Shown: positions 40,167 to 49,334 of the stretch, piece by piece
How positions within the stretch are numbered: the stretch's first letter is position 1
How the letters are laid out: each line of letters begins with the position of its first letter
Origin: Parafrankia irregularis
Lineage (GTDB): Bacteria > Actinomycetota > Actinomycetes > Frankiales > Frankiaceae
Direction: 5' to 3'
Length of the DNA: 64,000 nt
Assembly (NCBI RefSeq): GCF_001536285.1
Contig: NZ_FAOZ01000032.1
Span: 42,159 to 106,158, forward strand
The notes under the pieces: generated by a model
Database searches by the model: none
The model's input: the letters and a program-made list of their open reading frames with translations, nothing else
Told to the model about the DNA's origin: nothing
Made by a program: the position numbers and the translations under genes

Positions 40167-41339
40167 TCAACGGGGCAGGCCGAGCACCCGCTCGGCGACG
40201 ATGTTGCGCTGCACCTGGGACGAACCGCCCCAGATCGTCACGGACCTGCTCCAGAACCCCTCGGCCTGCAATGCGGTCACGTCGAGGTCCGCCAGCGGCG
40301 CGTCGATGGCCACATCCGAACCGAGCAGGTCGTCGAAGGTCTCGAACAGGTCCTGGTACGTCTCGGACCACTGCAGCTTCGTCATCGACGACTCGGAGCC
40401 GAGGTCGACGCCCTGCTCCACCTTGGTCAGGACGTCCATGGCGTGGTAGCGCAGGCACTCCAGCTCGACCATCCGCCGGCCGAGCTCCTGGCGCAGCACC
40501 GGGTCGGAGTCCCGGCCCAGCGCCCGGGCGGCCCGCACGATCTCGTCGTAGGAACGCCGGAACGACGTGTACTGCAGAATCCCGGACGCTCCCCGTTCGA
40601 AGGAGAGCAGCAGCATCGCGGTGGCCCACCCGTTACCGAGACCGCCCAGGCACTCGGTGGCGGGCACCCGGGCATTGGTGAAGAACACCTCGCCGAACTC
40701 GGTCGCTCCGCTCATCTGACGCAGCGGCCTGACCTCGACGCCCTCCTGGTGCATGTCGATGAGCAGCATCGACAGGCCGCGGTGGCGCTGGCTGCCGGCC
40801 TCCGTGCGCACCAGGGTGAAGATCCGGTCGCCGTGGCTCGCGTTCGTTGTCCAGACCTTCTGGCCGTTGACGATGATCTCGGGGCCGTCGGCCACCCCGG
40901 CCGTGCGCAGCGAGGCCAGGTCGGAGCCGGCGTCCGGCTCGGAGAAGCCCTGGCACCAGATGACCTCGCTGCGCAGCAGCGGCCGGATGATCTCGCGTTT
41001 CTGCTCGTCCGTCCCGATCGCCATGATGGTCGGCGCGAGGAACGCGAGGCCGAGCGCGTTGACGGTCGACGGTGCCCGGGCGCTCGCCGTCTCCTCGTCG
41101 TAGATCGCCTTCATGCCGGGGGTTCCGCCGCGGCCGCCGTACTCGGTCGGCCAGTCGATGCCGGCGAACCCGGCGTCGAACTTGCGCTGCTCCCAGTCAC
41201 GGCGCATCTCGAAGCCCTCGTCCTCGGGCACACCTGCCCAGAAGCCGGGACGGCTCCACGCGGCGGGGATGTTGTCCGCGAGCCAGCCACGGAGATCCGC
41301 GCGGAACTCCTCCTCCTTGGCACTGAAGGTCAGGTCCAT
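40167..41339 (-). CDS. Acyl-CoA dehydrogenase
   Basis: A 390-aa acyl-CoA dehydrogenase. ATG 41339 follows AAAGGAGG; the longer in-frame start at 41513 has no site. Motifs are 'LTFSAKEEEFRADLRGWLAD', 'GIDWPTEYGGRGGTPGMKAI', 'QGFSEPDAGSDLASLRTA', 'NGQKVWTTNASHGDRIFTLV', 'EVRPLRQMSGATEFGEVFF' and C-terminal 'VTIWGGSSQVQRNIVAERVL'. This is the FadE type that pairs with the downstream subunit. It is the first gene of the pair, divergent from glpD (41995). Confidence 0.92.
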   Translation of the reverse strand: MDLTFSAKEEEFRADLRGWLADNIPAAWSRPGFWAGVPEDEGFEMRRDWEQRKFDAGFAGIDWPTEYGGRGGTPGMKAIYDEETASARAPSTVNALGLAFLAPTIMAIGTDEQKREIIRPLLRSEVIWCQGFSEPDAGSDLASLRTAGVADGPEIIVNGQKVWTTNASHGDRIFTLVRTEAGSQRHRGLSMLLIDMHQEGVEVRPLRQMSGATEFGEVFFTNARVPATECLGGLGNGWATAMLLLSFERGASGILQYTSFRRSYDEIVRAARALGRDSDPVLRQELGRRMVELECLRYHAMDVLTKVEQGVDLGSESSMTKLQWSETYQDLFETFDDLLGSDVAIDAPLADLDVTALQAEGFWSRSVTIWGGSSQVQRNIVAERVLGLPR

Positions 41340-41994
41340 GCCGCCGCCTCCTTTCGGATCGGGCCGTACCGGGCCGTCCCGAGAGGAGGTACCCCGACGG
41401 CGCACGACTAGATCGGTAACGATTCGCGCCCAAGCATCCCCCATCGGGGGCCCCCGCGTGCCGTGCGCGAGATCATCCGCGCGATACGACCAATCCGGTG
41501 GTCGCGAAGCCATGACCGGACGGCGGTGCCCACAGACGCACGGGCTTCACCGCGCCCCGGCACGGACGGATGCACGCCGGGCATGTCCTGTGAGCCCTGC
41601 GGGCCCTGTAGGGCAGGCCACATTTCACATATTCATCACTTATCGGAACTCTCGGGCAGGGACCCGCTGGGCATCATGGAGACGGACAACCTGACGTGAC
41701 AGGCGGCAACCGGGCAGGTACCCGATCTCCACCTGATGTTCACCGCAGCGTGAGCGGTGTGCACCAACTGCCGGCACGATGGGTGGGTGCCCGCTCGCCG
41801 CCGCCCGGTCCGCGTTCCCGCACGTGAGCATCGCCGACCCGCCGGCCGGGCACGCACCGACGGAGCACGCGCCAGCAGGGCACGCGGCAGCAGAACACGC
41901 ACCGACCGGACACCCGCAGACACACCAGGAACCAGGGCACCAGGAAGCACAGACCAGGGCACCTGAGGCACGGTCGAAGGGGGATCAACAAACG
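41340..41994. other. Divergent intergenic region before the second glpD
   Basis: About 650 bases. No supported gene. From about 41830 to 41980 there is a degenerate CA-rich repeat (GCACGC, CAGGGCAC and GACACC units) reading without a strong start. The region upstream of 41740 is A/T-richer and probably holds both promoters. Confidence 0.5.
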
Positions 41995-43797
41995 ATGACC
42001 GGTACCGCACGCCTCGACCCGGCGAACCGGGCAGCAGCGCTGCGGCGGATGCGCGCCGAGCCGCTGGACGTCGTCGTGATCGGTGGCGGTGTCACCGGGG
42101 CCGGGGTGGCGCTCGACGCCGCCTCTCGCGGCCTGTCAGTCGCGCTGCTGGAGGCCAGGGATCTCGCCGCCGGGACGTCCAGCCGGTCCAGCAAGCTGAT
42201 CCACGGCGGGCTGCGCTACCTGGAGCAGCTCAACGGCGCGCTCGTCCGCGAGGCGCTGCGGGAACGCTCGCTGCTGCTGGAGACCCTGGCGCCGCACCTC
42301 GTCCGGGCAATTCCCTTCCTGCTCCCGCTGACCCACCACGGATGGGAACGCGCCTACATCGGCAGCGGTGTCCTGCTCTACGACACCCTGGGGCAGGGGC
42401 TGGGCCGCATCGCCCCCCTCGCCCCCCGAACGGGCGGGGACGCCGGTGCCCCCCGCAGCGGTGGCGTCCCCCTGCACCGGCACCTGACCCGCAAGGCCGC
42501 CCTGCGCGAGTTCCCCTCGCTGCGGCCGGACGCGCTGGTCGGCGCCATCCAGTACTGGGACGGCCAGGTCGACGACGCCCGGCACACGATGTTCGTCGCC
42601 CGCACGGCGGCCCGGTACGGCGCGCTGGTCGCCACCAGCGCCCAGGTCACCGGGCTGGTCCGGGAGGGCGAGCGGGTGGCCGGCGTCCGGGTGCGGGACC
42701 TGGAGAACGGTGTCGACCTCGAGGTGCGCGCCGCCACGACGATCAACGCGACCGGCGTGTGGACGGACGACATCCAGGCGATGGTCGGTGGCCGTGGGCG
42801 GCTGTCGGTCCGGGCTTCCAAGGGTGTGCACATCGTGGTGCCGCGCGACCGCGTCCACGGCTCCACCGGGCTCATCCTGCGCACCGAGAAGAGTGTGCTC
42901 TTCGTGATCCCGTGGGGCAGCCACTGGATCATCGGCACCACCGACACCGACTGGAACCTCGACCTCGCCCATCCCTCGGCCACCAGCGCGGACATCACCT
43001 ACCTGCTGGACACCGTGAACCGGGTGCTGCGCACGCCGCTGACGACCGACGACATCATCGGCGTCTACGCGGGTCTACGGCCGCTGCTCGCCGGCGAGTC
43101 CGACGAGACCGCCCAGCTGTCGCGGGAGCACGCCGTGATCAGCCCGGTTCCGGGCCTGACGATGGTCGCCGGCGGCAAGTACACGACCTACCGGGTGATG
43201 GCCGCGGACGCCGTCGACGCGGCGGTCGCGGCCCTGAACCACACCGTCGCGCCGTCGTGCACGGAACGGATCCCGCTACTCGGCGCGGACGGCTACCCGG
43301 CGCTGTGGAACGCCCGGGAACGGCTCGCCCGCACGGTCGGGCTGCACGTCGCCCGGGTGGAGCACCTGCTGCACCGGTACGGCACCCTCGTCGAGGAGGT
43401 GCTGGAGCTGGTCGCGGCCCGCACCGAGCTCGGGCAGCCGCTGCCCGGGGCTCCGTCCTACCTCGCCGCGGAGGCCGTCTACGCCGCATCGCACGAGGGC
43501 GCGCTGCACCTCGAGGACGTCCTGACCCGGCGGACCCGCATCTCGATCGAGACCGCCGACCGCGGGCTGGAAGCCGCTCCGTTCGTGGCGGAGCTCATCG
43601 CGCCGGTGCTCGGCTGGAACACCGAGACGACGACGCGGGAGATCGAGCTCTACCGGGCGCGGGTCGCCGCCGAGCTCGCGTCCCAGCGCCAGCCCGACGA
43701 CGAGACCGCCGACGCCGCCCGGCTGGACGCCCCGGAGCCACGCCCGATCGTCCGCCGCGACCTGCGGGAGGGCCACGGCGCCGCCGCTCCCGCCTGA
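41995..43797 (+). CDS. glpD: Glycerol-3-phosphate dehydrogenase, second copy
   Basis: A 600-aa FAD-dependent glycerol-3-phosphate dehydrogenase. ATG 41995 follows AAGGGGGATC; upstream in-frame sequence is repetitive and excluded. FAD motif 'DVVVIGGGVTGAGVALDAAS' (about 24-43), 'LLEARDLAAGTSSRSSKLIH', 'HGGLRYLEQLNGALVREALR', 'IGTTDTDWNLDLAHPSAT', 'DIIGVYAGLRPLLAGESDET', 'MVAGGKYTTYRVMAADAVDA'. It has the full C-terminal helical domain of standard GlpD, unlike the shorter copy at 37141, and resembles M. tuberculosis glpD2. It is monocistronic; no glycerol kinase or facilitator is present in the window. Confidence 0.94.
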   Translation: MTGTARLDPANRAAALRRMRAEPLDVVVIGGGVTGAGVALDAASRGLSVALLEARDLAAGTSSRSSKLIHGGLRYLEQLNGALVREALRERSLLLETLAPHLVRAIPFLLPLTHHGWERAYIGSGVLLYDTLGQGLGRIAPLAPRTGGDAGAPRSGGVPLHRHLTRKAALREFPSLRPDALVGAIQYWDGQVDDARHTMFVARTAARYGALVATSAQVTGLVREGERVAGVRVRDLENGVDLEVRAATTINATGVWTDDIQAMVGGRGRLSVRASKGVHIVVPRDRVHGSTGLILRTEKSVLFVIPWGSHWIIGTTDTDWNLDLAHPSATSADITYLLDTVNRVLRTPLTTDDIIGVYAGLRPLLAGESDETAQLSREHAVISPVPGLTMVAGGKYTTYRVMAADAVDAAVAALNHTVAPSCTERIPLLGADGYPALWNARERLARTVGLHVARVEHLLHRYGTLVEEVLELVAARTELGQPLPGAPSYLAAEAVYAASHEGALHLEDVLTRRTRISIETADRGLEAAPFVAELIAPVLGWNTETTTREIELYRARVAAELASQRQPDDETADAARLDAPEPRPIVRRDLREGHGAAAPA

Positions 43798-43911
43798 CCG
43801 GACGCTCACCGCGGGCCTGACCGGTTCCCGGTCCGGCCGCCGGGTCCGGCCTGAGACCGATCCGACCAGGGCGCGGGGTTTTGTTGCCGTTTGTATCGGA
43901 ACAAGAAGACC

Positions 43912-44055
43912 ATGGAATTCATTCTTTGGCTGATCGCCGTGGTCCTCGTCGTCGGAGGCATCGTCTCTCTCGTCCGTGGCGCAATCCTTTACGGGATTGT
44001 GCTTATCGTGGTCGGTCTCCTCGTCGGTCCGGGCGGGGTCTCGGTGTTCACCTGA
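43912..44055 (+). CDS. GPGG-motif small membrane protein
   Basis: A 47-aa protein easily missed because of its size: MEFILWLIAVVLVVGGIVSL, then a second hydrophobic stretch ending VGLLVGPGGVSVF. Two membrane helices and a closing Gly-Pro-Gly-Gly identify it as the actinobacterial GPGG-motif small membrane protein family, of unknown function. The ribosome binding site is weak (GAAGA). The 40 bases upstream are A/T-rich for this genome, as expected of a promoter. Confidence 0.82.
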   Translation: MEFILWLIAVVLVVGGIVSLVRGAILYGIVLIVVGLLVGPGGVSVFT

Positions 44056-44099
44056 TCTCCGGCTTGGGCGACCGCGGTGGTCGCGGCGCCACCGGCTGG

Positions 44100-45599
44100 T
44101 CAGAGGCCGTAGGCCTCCAGGAGGCGGAGCCAGACCTCGCTCACCGTCGGGAAGGACGGCACCGCGTGCCACAGGTCCTCCAGCGTGACGGCCCCGACGA
44201 TGGCGATGGTCGCGCCGTGCACGAGCTCCTGCGTGTCATGGCCGACGAACGTGGCGCCGACCAGCACCCGCCGGGCGACATCCACCACGAGCTGGCAGGT
44301 GCCGACGGCGTCCGTTCCCCGAACGGACGAACCGGCCACCGACCCGGTCGGGACGGCAACCGCCCGCACGTCGAGGCCGGCGGCACGCGCGGCCTGCTCG
44401 GTCAGCCCGACCGCGCTGACCTGCGGGTCGGTGAAGGTCACGCGGGGGATCACGGCGGAATCGCACCGGTCCGCGGCCGGCCGGCCCGCCGGATCGACCC
44501 GGCCGCTGATGACGTCGGCCGCGACCCGTGCCTGGTACTTGCCCATGTGGGTGAGCAGCGCGCGCCCGTTCACGTCACCCGTGGCGTAGAGCCAGCCCCC
44601 CTCGACACCCCGGACCCGCAGCTGCTCGTCGACCTCGACGAAACCGTGCGGCGCGGTGGACAGGCCCACCGCCTCGAGACCGAGGTCGGCCGTGGCCGGC
44701 GTGCGGCCGACGGCGACCAGCAGCTCGTCCGCCACGATCTGGCGGGGGTCGCCGGCCTCGTCCAGCCCCACCACGACCGGCCCGCGGGCGGACCCCTGCG
44801 TGGACCGGTCCCGCCGGACCGTGACCACCCGGCGGCCGGTGTGCACGACGATGCCCTCCGCCTCGAAGGCCGCGCGCACCTCGTCGCCCGCGAACGGCTC
44901 CTCGTGCGCCAGCAGTCGCGGGCCGCCCTCGATGACGGTCACCTCCTCGCTGCCGAGCCGGCGGAACGCCTGTGCCAGCTCGGAGCCGACCGCTCCACCG
45001 CCGAGCACGGCCAGCCGGCGGGGCACCGCCCGCGCACCGGTCGCCGTGCGGTTGTCCCACGGCTCGGCCTCGGCCAGGCCCGGGATCGGCGGCATCGTCG
45101 CCCTCGTCCCCGTCGCCAGCACGACCGCACGGTTGGGGCGCAGCGTCCGTTCGGCGCCGTCGGCCGCACGGACCACCACGGTGCGCTCACCGGCCAGCCG
45201 GCCGATCCCCCGCACGACCGCCACGCCCCGGTCACGCAGCCACGGCAGCTGGCCCTCGTCGGAGTAGCCCCCGACCATCTCGTCCCGGCGGGCGAACGCC
45301 GCAGCCGCGTCAACCCGGCCGGGTACGCCACCCGCACCGGCTGCGCCAGCCGCACCGGGCGCGACCTGGGCCGCGGCGAGGACCTCGCCCGGACGGATGA
45401 GCGTCTTGCTGGGTATGCACCCCCAGTAGGAGCACTCGCCGCCGACCCGCTCCCGCTCGACGACCACCACCGACAGCCCAGCCTCGGCGCACCGCCCCGC
45501 GACGACCTCACCCGCCGGACCGCCCCCGATCACCACGACGTCGGGCTGGCTCGTGGCACCGGCGGGATCTTCCGGCCCGGGCACGTCGCCTCTGCTCAT
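44100..45599 (-). CDS. Pyridine nucleotide-disulfide oxidoreductase (dihydrolipoamide-dehydrogenase-like)
   Basis: A 499-aa flavoprotein. ATG 45599 follows GAGGAGGG; a longer frame upstream is not supported. FAD motif 'DVVVIGGGPAGEVVAGRCAE' (about 20-39), redox-active disulfide 'GGECSYWGCIPSKTL' (about 53-67), NAD(P) motif 'RLAVLGGGAVGSELAQAF', second FAD motif 'GGWLYATGDVNGRALLTHMG', and the dimer domain ending 'WHAVPSFPTVSEVWLRLLEA'. The usual His-x4-Glu catalytic pair is altered: His is replaced in 'AVPSFPTVSE'. The protein is therefore probably a mercuric-reductase/LpdA-like oxidoreductase rather than a 2-oxoacid dehydrogenase E3. No E1 or E2 genes are nearby. Divergent from gnd. Confidence 0.88.
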   Translation of the reverse strand: MSRGDVPGPEDPAGATSQPDVVVIGGGPAGEVVAGRCAEAGLSVVVVERERVGGECSYWGCIPSKTLIRPGEVLAAAQVAPGAAGAAGAGGVPGRVDAAAAFARRDEMVGGYSDEGQLPWLRDRGVAVVRGIGRLAGERTVVVRAADGAERTLRPNRAVVLATGTRATMPPIPGLAEAEPWDNRTATGARAVPRRLAVLGGGAVGSELAQAFRRLGSEEVTVIEGGPRLLAHEEPFAGDEVRAAFEAEGIVVHTGRRVVTVRRDRSTQGSARGPVVVGLDEAGDPRQIVADELLVAVGRTPATADLGLEAVGLSTAPHGFVEVDEQLRVRGVEGGWLYATGDVNGRALLTHMGKYQARVAADVISGRVDPAGRPAADRCDSAVIPRVTFTDPQVSAVGLTEQAARAAGLDVRAVAVPTGSVAGSSVRGTDAVGTCQLVVDVARRVLVGATFVGHDTQELVHGATIAIVGAVTLEDLWHAVPSFPTVSEVWLRLLEAYGL

Positions 45600-45872
45600 G
45601 AGTACGCCCTCCTCGTCGCGCGCGACCTGCATGGTGTGCAGCCGGCAAGGCGTGCAGCCGGCAAGGCGTGCGAGCACCGCGGCGCCTTCGGCCCGTCGCA
45701 CGCGACCGTTGCGACCCACCCTCTCACCCTCCGGCGCCCCGCCGGTCCGGCACGCGGCGCACGATGCACCAACAGTGACCGAGGCCGCGCTGTCGTGCCC
45801 CGAGGCCAACGGCAGGATGGTGGGTGAGGACCTCACCTTCGACCGGTCCGTGCAGGACCACCGGGAGTTCAC

Positions 45873-46889
45873 ATGCAGCTCGCAATGATCGGACTCGGCC
45901 GGATGGGCGCGAACCTCGTTCGCCGGCTTATGCGCGACGGGCACGAATGTGTGGTCTACGACGTGAATCCGGAAGCGGTGAAGGCGCTCGCCGCCGAGGG
46001 CGCCGTCGGCGTGCACTCACTCGCGGACCTCGCGGGGGCGCTGCGCACCCCGCGGGCGGCGTGGGTGATGGTGCCCGCCGGCCTGACCGGCCAGACCGTT
46101 TTCGACCTCGCCGAGCACTTCGAAGCCGACGACGTGATCATCGACGGCGGCAACTCCTACTACCGGGACGACATCGACCGGGCCGCGAAGCTCGCCGAGG
46201 GCGGCGTGCACTACATGGACGTCGGCACGTCCGGCGGCGTGTTCGGCCTGGAGCGCGGCTTCTGCCTCATGATCGGCGGAGAGCCGCAGATCTTCTCCCG
46301 GCTCGAGCCTCTGTTCGAGACGATCGCGCCGGGCGTGGAAACCGCGCCGCGGACGCCAGGGCGGTCGGGTGAGGTCACCCAGGCCGAGAAGGGCTATCTG
46401 CATTGTGGCCCGAACGGGGCAGGCCACTTCGTCAAGATGATCCACAACGGCATCGAGTACGGCATGATGGCGGCCTTCGCCGAAGGCATGGGCATTCTGG
46501 AGAAGGCCGGCATCGGCCGGTCACAGGCCGGCCAGCACGACGCGGAGACCACACCGCTGGCCCATCCGGAGTACTACCAGTTCGACTTCGACCTCCCCGC
46601 GGTCGCCGAGGTGTGGCGGCGCGGCAGCGTGGTCAGCTCCTGGCTGCTGGACCTGACCGCGACCGCGCTGGTCGAGGACCCGGAGCTGGCCGCCTTCAGT
46701 GGGCGGGTCTCGGACTCCGGCGAGGGCCGTTGGACGGTGCTCGCCGCCGTCGAGGAGGGTGTCCCGGCGCATGTGCTGACGGCGTCGCTGTACGAGCGGT
46801 TCAGCTCCCGGGGCGAGTCGCTGTACGCGGACAAACTGCTCTCGGCCATGCGCAAGCAGTTCGGCGGCCACGCCGAGAAGAAGGCGTAG
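45873..46889 (+). CDS. gnd: 6-phosphogluconate dehydrogenase, short (GndA-like) form
   Basis: A 338-aa oxidative decarboxylase converting 6-phosphogluconate to ribulose 5-phosphate in the pentose phosphate pathway. N-terminal Rossmann motif 'MQLAMIGLGRMGANLVRRLM', 'PAGLTGQTVFDLAEHFEADD', 'IIDGGNSYYRDDIDRA', 'YMDVGTSGGVFGLERGFCLM', and the catalytic 'HCGPNGAGHFVKMIHNGIEY' (about 176-195, with Lys and Asn of the family). The short length matches the 300-340-aa, usually NAD-preferring, actinobacterial type rather than the 470-aa NADP form. A modest ribosome binding site (GGGAG) precedes ATG 45873. Confidence 0.93.
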   Translation: MQLAMIGLGRMGANLVRRLMRDGHECVVYDVNPEAVKALAAEGAVGVHSLADLAGALRTPRAAWVMVPAGLTGQTVFDLAEHFEADDVIIDGGNSYYRDDIDRAAKLAEGGVHYMDVGTSGGVFGLERGFCLMIGGEPQIFSRLEPLFETIAPGVETAPRTPGRSGEVTQAEKGYLHCGPNGAGHFVKMIHNGIEYGMMAAFAEGMGILEKAGIGRSQAGQHDAETTPLAHPEYYQFDFDLPAVAEVWRRGSVVSSWLLDLTATALVEDPELAAFSGRVSDSGEGRWTVLAAVEEGVPAHVLTASLYERFSSRGESLYADKLLSAMRKQFGGHAEKKA

Positions 46890-46925
46890 CCGAGCTGCGG
46901 CTGGTGCTGGTGCTGGTGCTGCCGA

Positions 46926-46979
46926 CGCAAGGAGTGAGGATTATGGCTGCGGCAGCAACCGAAATCCTCACTTCTTGCG
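46926..46979. repeat. 52-bp hairpin repeat element, copy A
   Basis: A near-perfect long hairpin: CGCAAGGAGTGAGGATT (46926-46942) pairs with AATCCTCACTTCTTGCG (46963-46979) with one mismatch, and the middle GGCTGC...GCAACC also pairs around a GGCA loop. Inverted, the element at 51405-51456 matches it at 46 of 52 positions. It sits 37 bases after the gnd stop and may also act as its terminator. Confidence 0.85.
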
Positions 46980-47068
46980 GGTCACCAGGGACCCCGCCAC
47001 CCCTTTTGGCCCCATTAGCGTGAATTGTCGACACGGTGCGGGGCCCTCGCGGGCGGCAGGGCGTGTGC

Positions 47069-47953
47069 TCACCGCACGTCGGGAGAGGCCTCGACGCTCG
47101 TCCGGTCACCCATGATGATCATTGGATGGCTGCTCGGTGTCAACCAGTGGAGCACCGTCTCCATCGAGGCCTGCGGGAGGCTGACGCAGCCCCGCGTGGG
47201 CGTGTTGTGGTCCACATGCAGCCAGATGTCGCCCCCGGCCGAGTCGCCAAGCGGGCGGGTCGGATCCGACGGCGGATGGCCCGGCAGCCGGTTGTAGTCG
47301 ATCGCCACGACGTAGTTGAACGCCTCGCCCATCGGGTCACCGTCATAGCTGCCGGCCTGGTAGAAGGACGGACGGTACTCATAGGGCAGCGCCGTGCCGG
47401 GGTCCGGGTAACGCCCCCCCGCCGCGGTGAGACTGAAGACGCCGATGGGACTACGCAGATCACCCTCGACGTGATCGCGCGTCCATCCGTTGGCACCGTT
47501 GCGACCCGCGATCTGGGCGCCGACAGGCGCCCAGGGCGAATCCTCGTCGGTGCGCTGCCAGAGCATGACCTGGTTCACCGTCGCGGATTCGTCCGCTCCG
47601 GTGACGACGATGGCCTGCCGGGTGGATGAGGGGATCCGTGACATCATCAGATCTCCCACACCTGGTATCGCGCCGCCTGCCATGTCCCCGATCGTGCCCT
47701 CTTCCTTGAGGCCGGATGCTCCGTAAGCTGCCGGGGCCGGACTGGCCGACGGCACCTCACTGCGGGCGGCCGCCGCCGAAATCTCCGGATCCGCTCCGGA
47801 GTCGACCACATGTATCGCGCCGGCGGCACCGACCACCAGTGTCGCACTGACCGCGGCCAAACCGATCGCAATCGACTGCGCGGGCACGCGACCGCCGCCC
47901 CCGCCTCCTCCCCGGCGGCCCAAGGACCGGCCGGACCTTCGGTGTGTCGACAT
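47069..47953 (-). CDS. L,D-transpeptidase-like (YkuD) exported protein
   Basis: A 294-aa protein from ATG 47953 (GGAGGT 7 bases upstream). A basic Arg/Gly-rich start is followed by a membrane anchor ('SIAIGLAAVSATLVVGAAGA', about 24-43), so the rest is outside. The C-terminal ~170 residues form the catalytic domain: 'DLRSPIGVFSLTAAGGRYPD', 'MGEAFNYVVAIDYNR' and the active-site 'GGDIWLHVDHNTPTRGCVSL' with His, Arg, Gly and nucleophilic Cys of YkuD enzymes. Predicted to form or modify 3-3 cross-links or protein attachments in peptidoglycan. It lacks an Ig-like domain, so it is a compact variant. Convergent with gnd. Confidence 0.85.
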   Translation of the reverse strand: MSTHRRSGRSLGRRGGGGGGGRVPAQSIAIGLAAVSATLVVGAAGAIHVVDSGADPEISAAAARSEVPSASPAPAAYGASGLKEEGTIGDMAGGAIPGVGDLMMSRIPSSTRQAIVVTGADESATVNQVMLWQRTDEDSPWAPVGAQIAGRNGANGWTRDHVEGDLRSPIGVFSLTAAGGRYPDPGTALPYEYRPSFYQAGSYDGDPMGEAFNYVVAIDYNRLPGHPPSDPTRPLGDSAGGDIWLHVDHNTPTRGCVSLPQASMETVLHWLTPSSHPMIIMGDRTSVEASPDVR

Positions 47954-48230
47954 TCCTCCGACCTCCGGGCCGAAGCCGCGCGTCTCCGGCCACCTCCACG
48001 CCCCGCACTGGACACCACCATCACACGTGCAAGCAGACTGCCGCGCGGCAACACACCCACAATTTCGCGCAGGTGTCGGTCGCACACGATACGGGCCCGC
48101 GACACCGGCCCTCGCACCGCTCCCGACCTGGCCCGACCGAATCGTTGTATGCGTTTACGGAATAGGAGCTTGGAGCCAGTCCAGGAGTAGTTTTCCACAG
48201 GCCGGCAACCCACCATGGACACAATGGATG

Positions 48231-48246
48231 GACAATGCCCATTGTC
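48231..48246. promoter_or_regulatory. 16-bp palindrome at the AbiEi-like gene start
   Basis: GACAATG-CC-CATTGTC is a perfect palindrome ending 5 bases before ATG 48252, with another ACAATGG half just upstream (48221-48227). The position over the initiation region would suit autorepression by a DNA-binding antitoxin-like protein. Confidence 0.5.
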
Positions 48247-48251
48247 TGGGT

Positions 48252-49334
48252 ATGACAGCCCGTCCCGGCCGACTCCCCTGGCAGGAGATCGCCGACCTCC
48301 AGTCAGGTGTCATCAGCGAGCGCGACGCGATCGGCGCCGGTCTCACCCGGGCCGACATCCGGGCGCGGGTCACCGCCGGCACGTGGCGGCAGCCCGCGCC
48401 CGGAGTCCTGATCACGACGGCAGCCGGGCCGGCCCTGGTCCAGCGAGCCTGGGCCGGCCTGCTCGCGGGCGGCCAGGGAGCGGTGCTCGGTGGGGCCACC
48501 GCCGCCGAGCTGGACGGTCTGGTCGACCACGACGACGAGGTCGTCACGGTGCTGGTTCCACCCGAGCGCCGTAACGCGCCGGTGCCCGGCGTGGCCTTCC
48601 GCCGCACGGCCCGGCTCACCCCGGCGGACGTGCACCGCGCCCGGCTGCCACCCCGCACCGTGCCGGCCCGTTCCGTGGTCGACCTGGCCGAGTGGTCCGG
48701 CGACCGTGGCGCGGCCCGCACCGTGGTCGTCGATGCCCTGGGCCAGGGTTTCGTCACCGTCGAGGCGATGCGGCGGGCGCTGGCGCGCCGCGGGCCGATC
48801 ATCCGGCGCACCCTGATCGGCGAGACTCTCGACGATCAGAGCCGCCGCACCCCGAAACTGCTGTCCCGCCTCTACCGGCAGATCGAGATCGCCTTCTCGC
48901 TGCCCACCGGGCAGACAGTGGCCGTCGGCTCCCCCGACCTTCCCACCGGCCGGCTCGACGTCTGGTATCGGCCCTGGCGGGTGCTTGTGCGCGTCGGCAG
49001 ACCCGGCCCAGCCCGGGTGCTTTCGACCACGAAAGTGGTCCTTACTGTGCCTACCGAACATCTGTGGGAGACCCCGGAGGAGGTTGCCGCCCTGGTCGGG
49101 GCGGCGTTGCGGGAGCGCGCTCCGATCCGTCCCGCCGCTGGGCCCCATGCCTGTGCCGACCGCGCCGTGCCGTCCGGCGAATGGCACGAACCGGTACGTG
49201 ACGAACTTGGCGAAGATGACCAAGGGGGTGGCGAAGGGGTGGCGCCTGCCGTAGCGTCGAGGCAGATGCGGGAGCTTCCACCCTGGGAGGCTGAGAGGGC
49301 GGCCAGGCAACAGCCGGTGCCGCCGACCGCCTGA
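48252..49334 (+). CDS. AbiEi-antitoxin-like protein, 3' end overlapping the TPP riboswitch
   Basis: A 360-aa frame whose body from ATG 48252 is of the AbiEi-like/DUF559-associated family: 'LQSGVISERDAIGAGLTRAD', 'AGTWRQPAPGVLITT', 'GGQGAVLGGATAAELDGLVD', 'VTVLVPPERR' and 'PPRTVPARSVVDLAEWSGDR'. A beta-rich end 'LDVWYRPWRVLVRVGRPGPA' looks like a modified nuclease fold. An upstream ATG at 48228 is an alternative start. The last ~45 residues are charged and unconserved because the frame continues into the thiC riboswitch, ending inside it at 49334, so the native stop was probably lost. A paralogue with a different aberrant end lies at 26961. Confidence 0.72.
   Translation: MTARPGRLPWQEIADLQSGVISERDAIGAGLTRADIRARVTAGTWRQPAPGVLITTAAGPALVQRAWAGLLAGGQGAVLGGATAAELDGLVDHDDEVVTVLVPPERRNAPVPGVAFRRTARLTPADVHRARLPPRTVPARSVVDLAEWSGDRGAARTVVVDALGQGFVTVEAMRRALARRGPIIRRTLIGETLDDQSRRTPKLLSRLYRQIEIAFSLPTGQTVAVGSPDLPTGRLDVWYRPWRVLVRVGRPGPARVLSTTKVVLTVPTEHLWETPEEVAALVGAALRERAPIRPAAGPHACADRAVPSGEWHEPVRDELGEDDQGGGEGVAPAVASRQMRELPPWEAERAARQQPVPPTA

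Noticed and set aside
41779..41994. N-terminal extension of the second glpD
   Set aside because: The extra ~72 codons are degenerate CA-rich repeats; a good ribosome binding site and the family start both favour ATG 41995.
46926..46979. Hairpin element as a tRNA-like or riboswitch RNA
   Set aside because: It is one long stem without a cloverleaf or known aptamer core, and it recurs inverted elsewhere.
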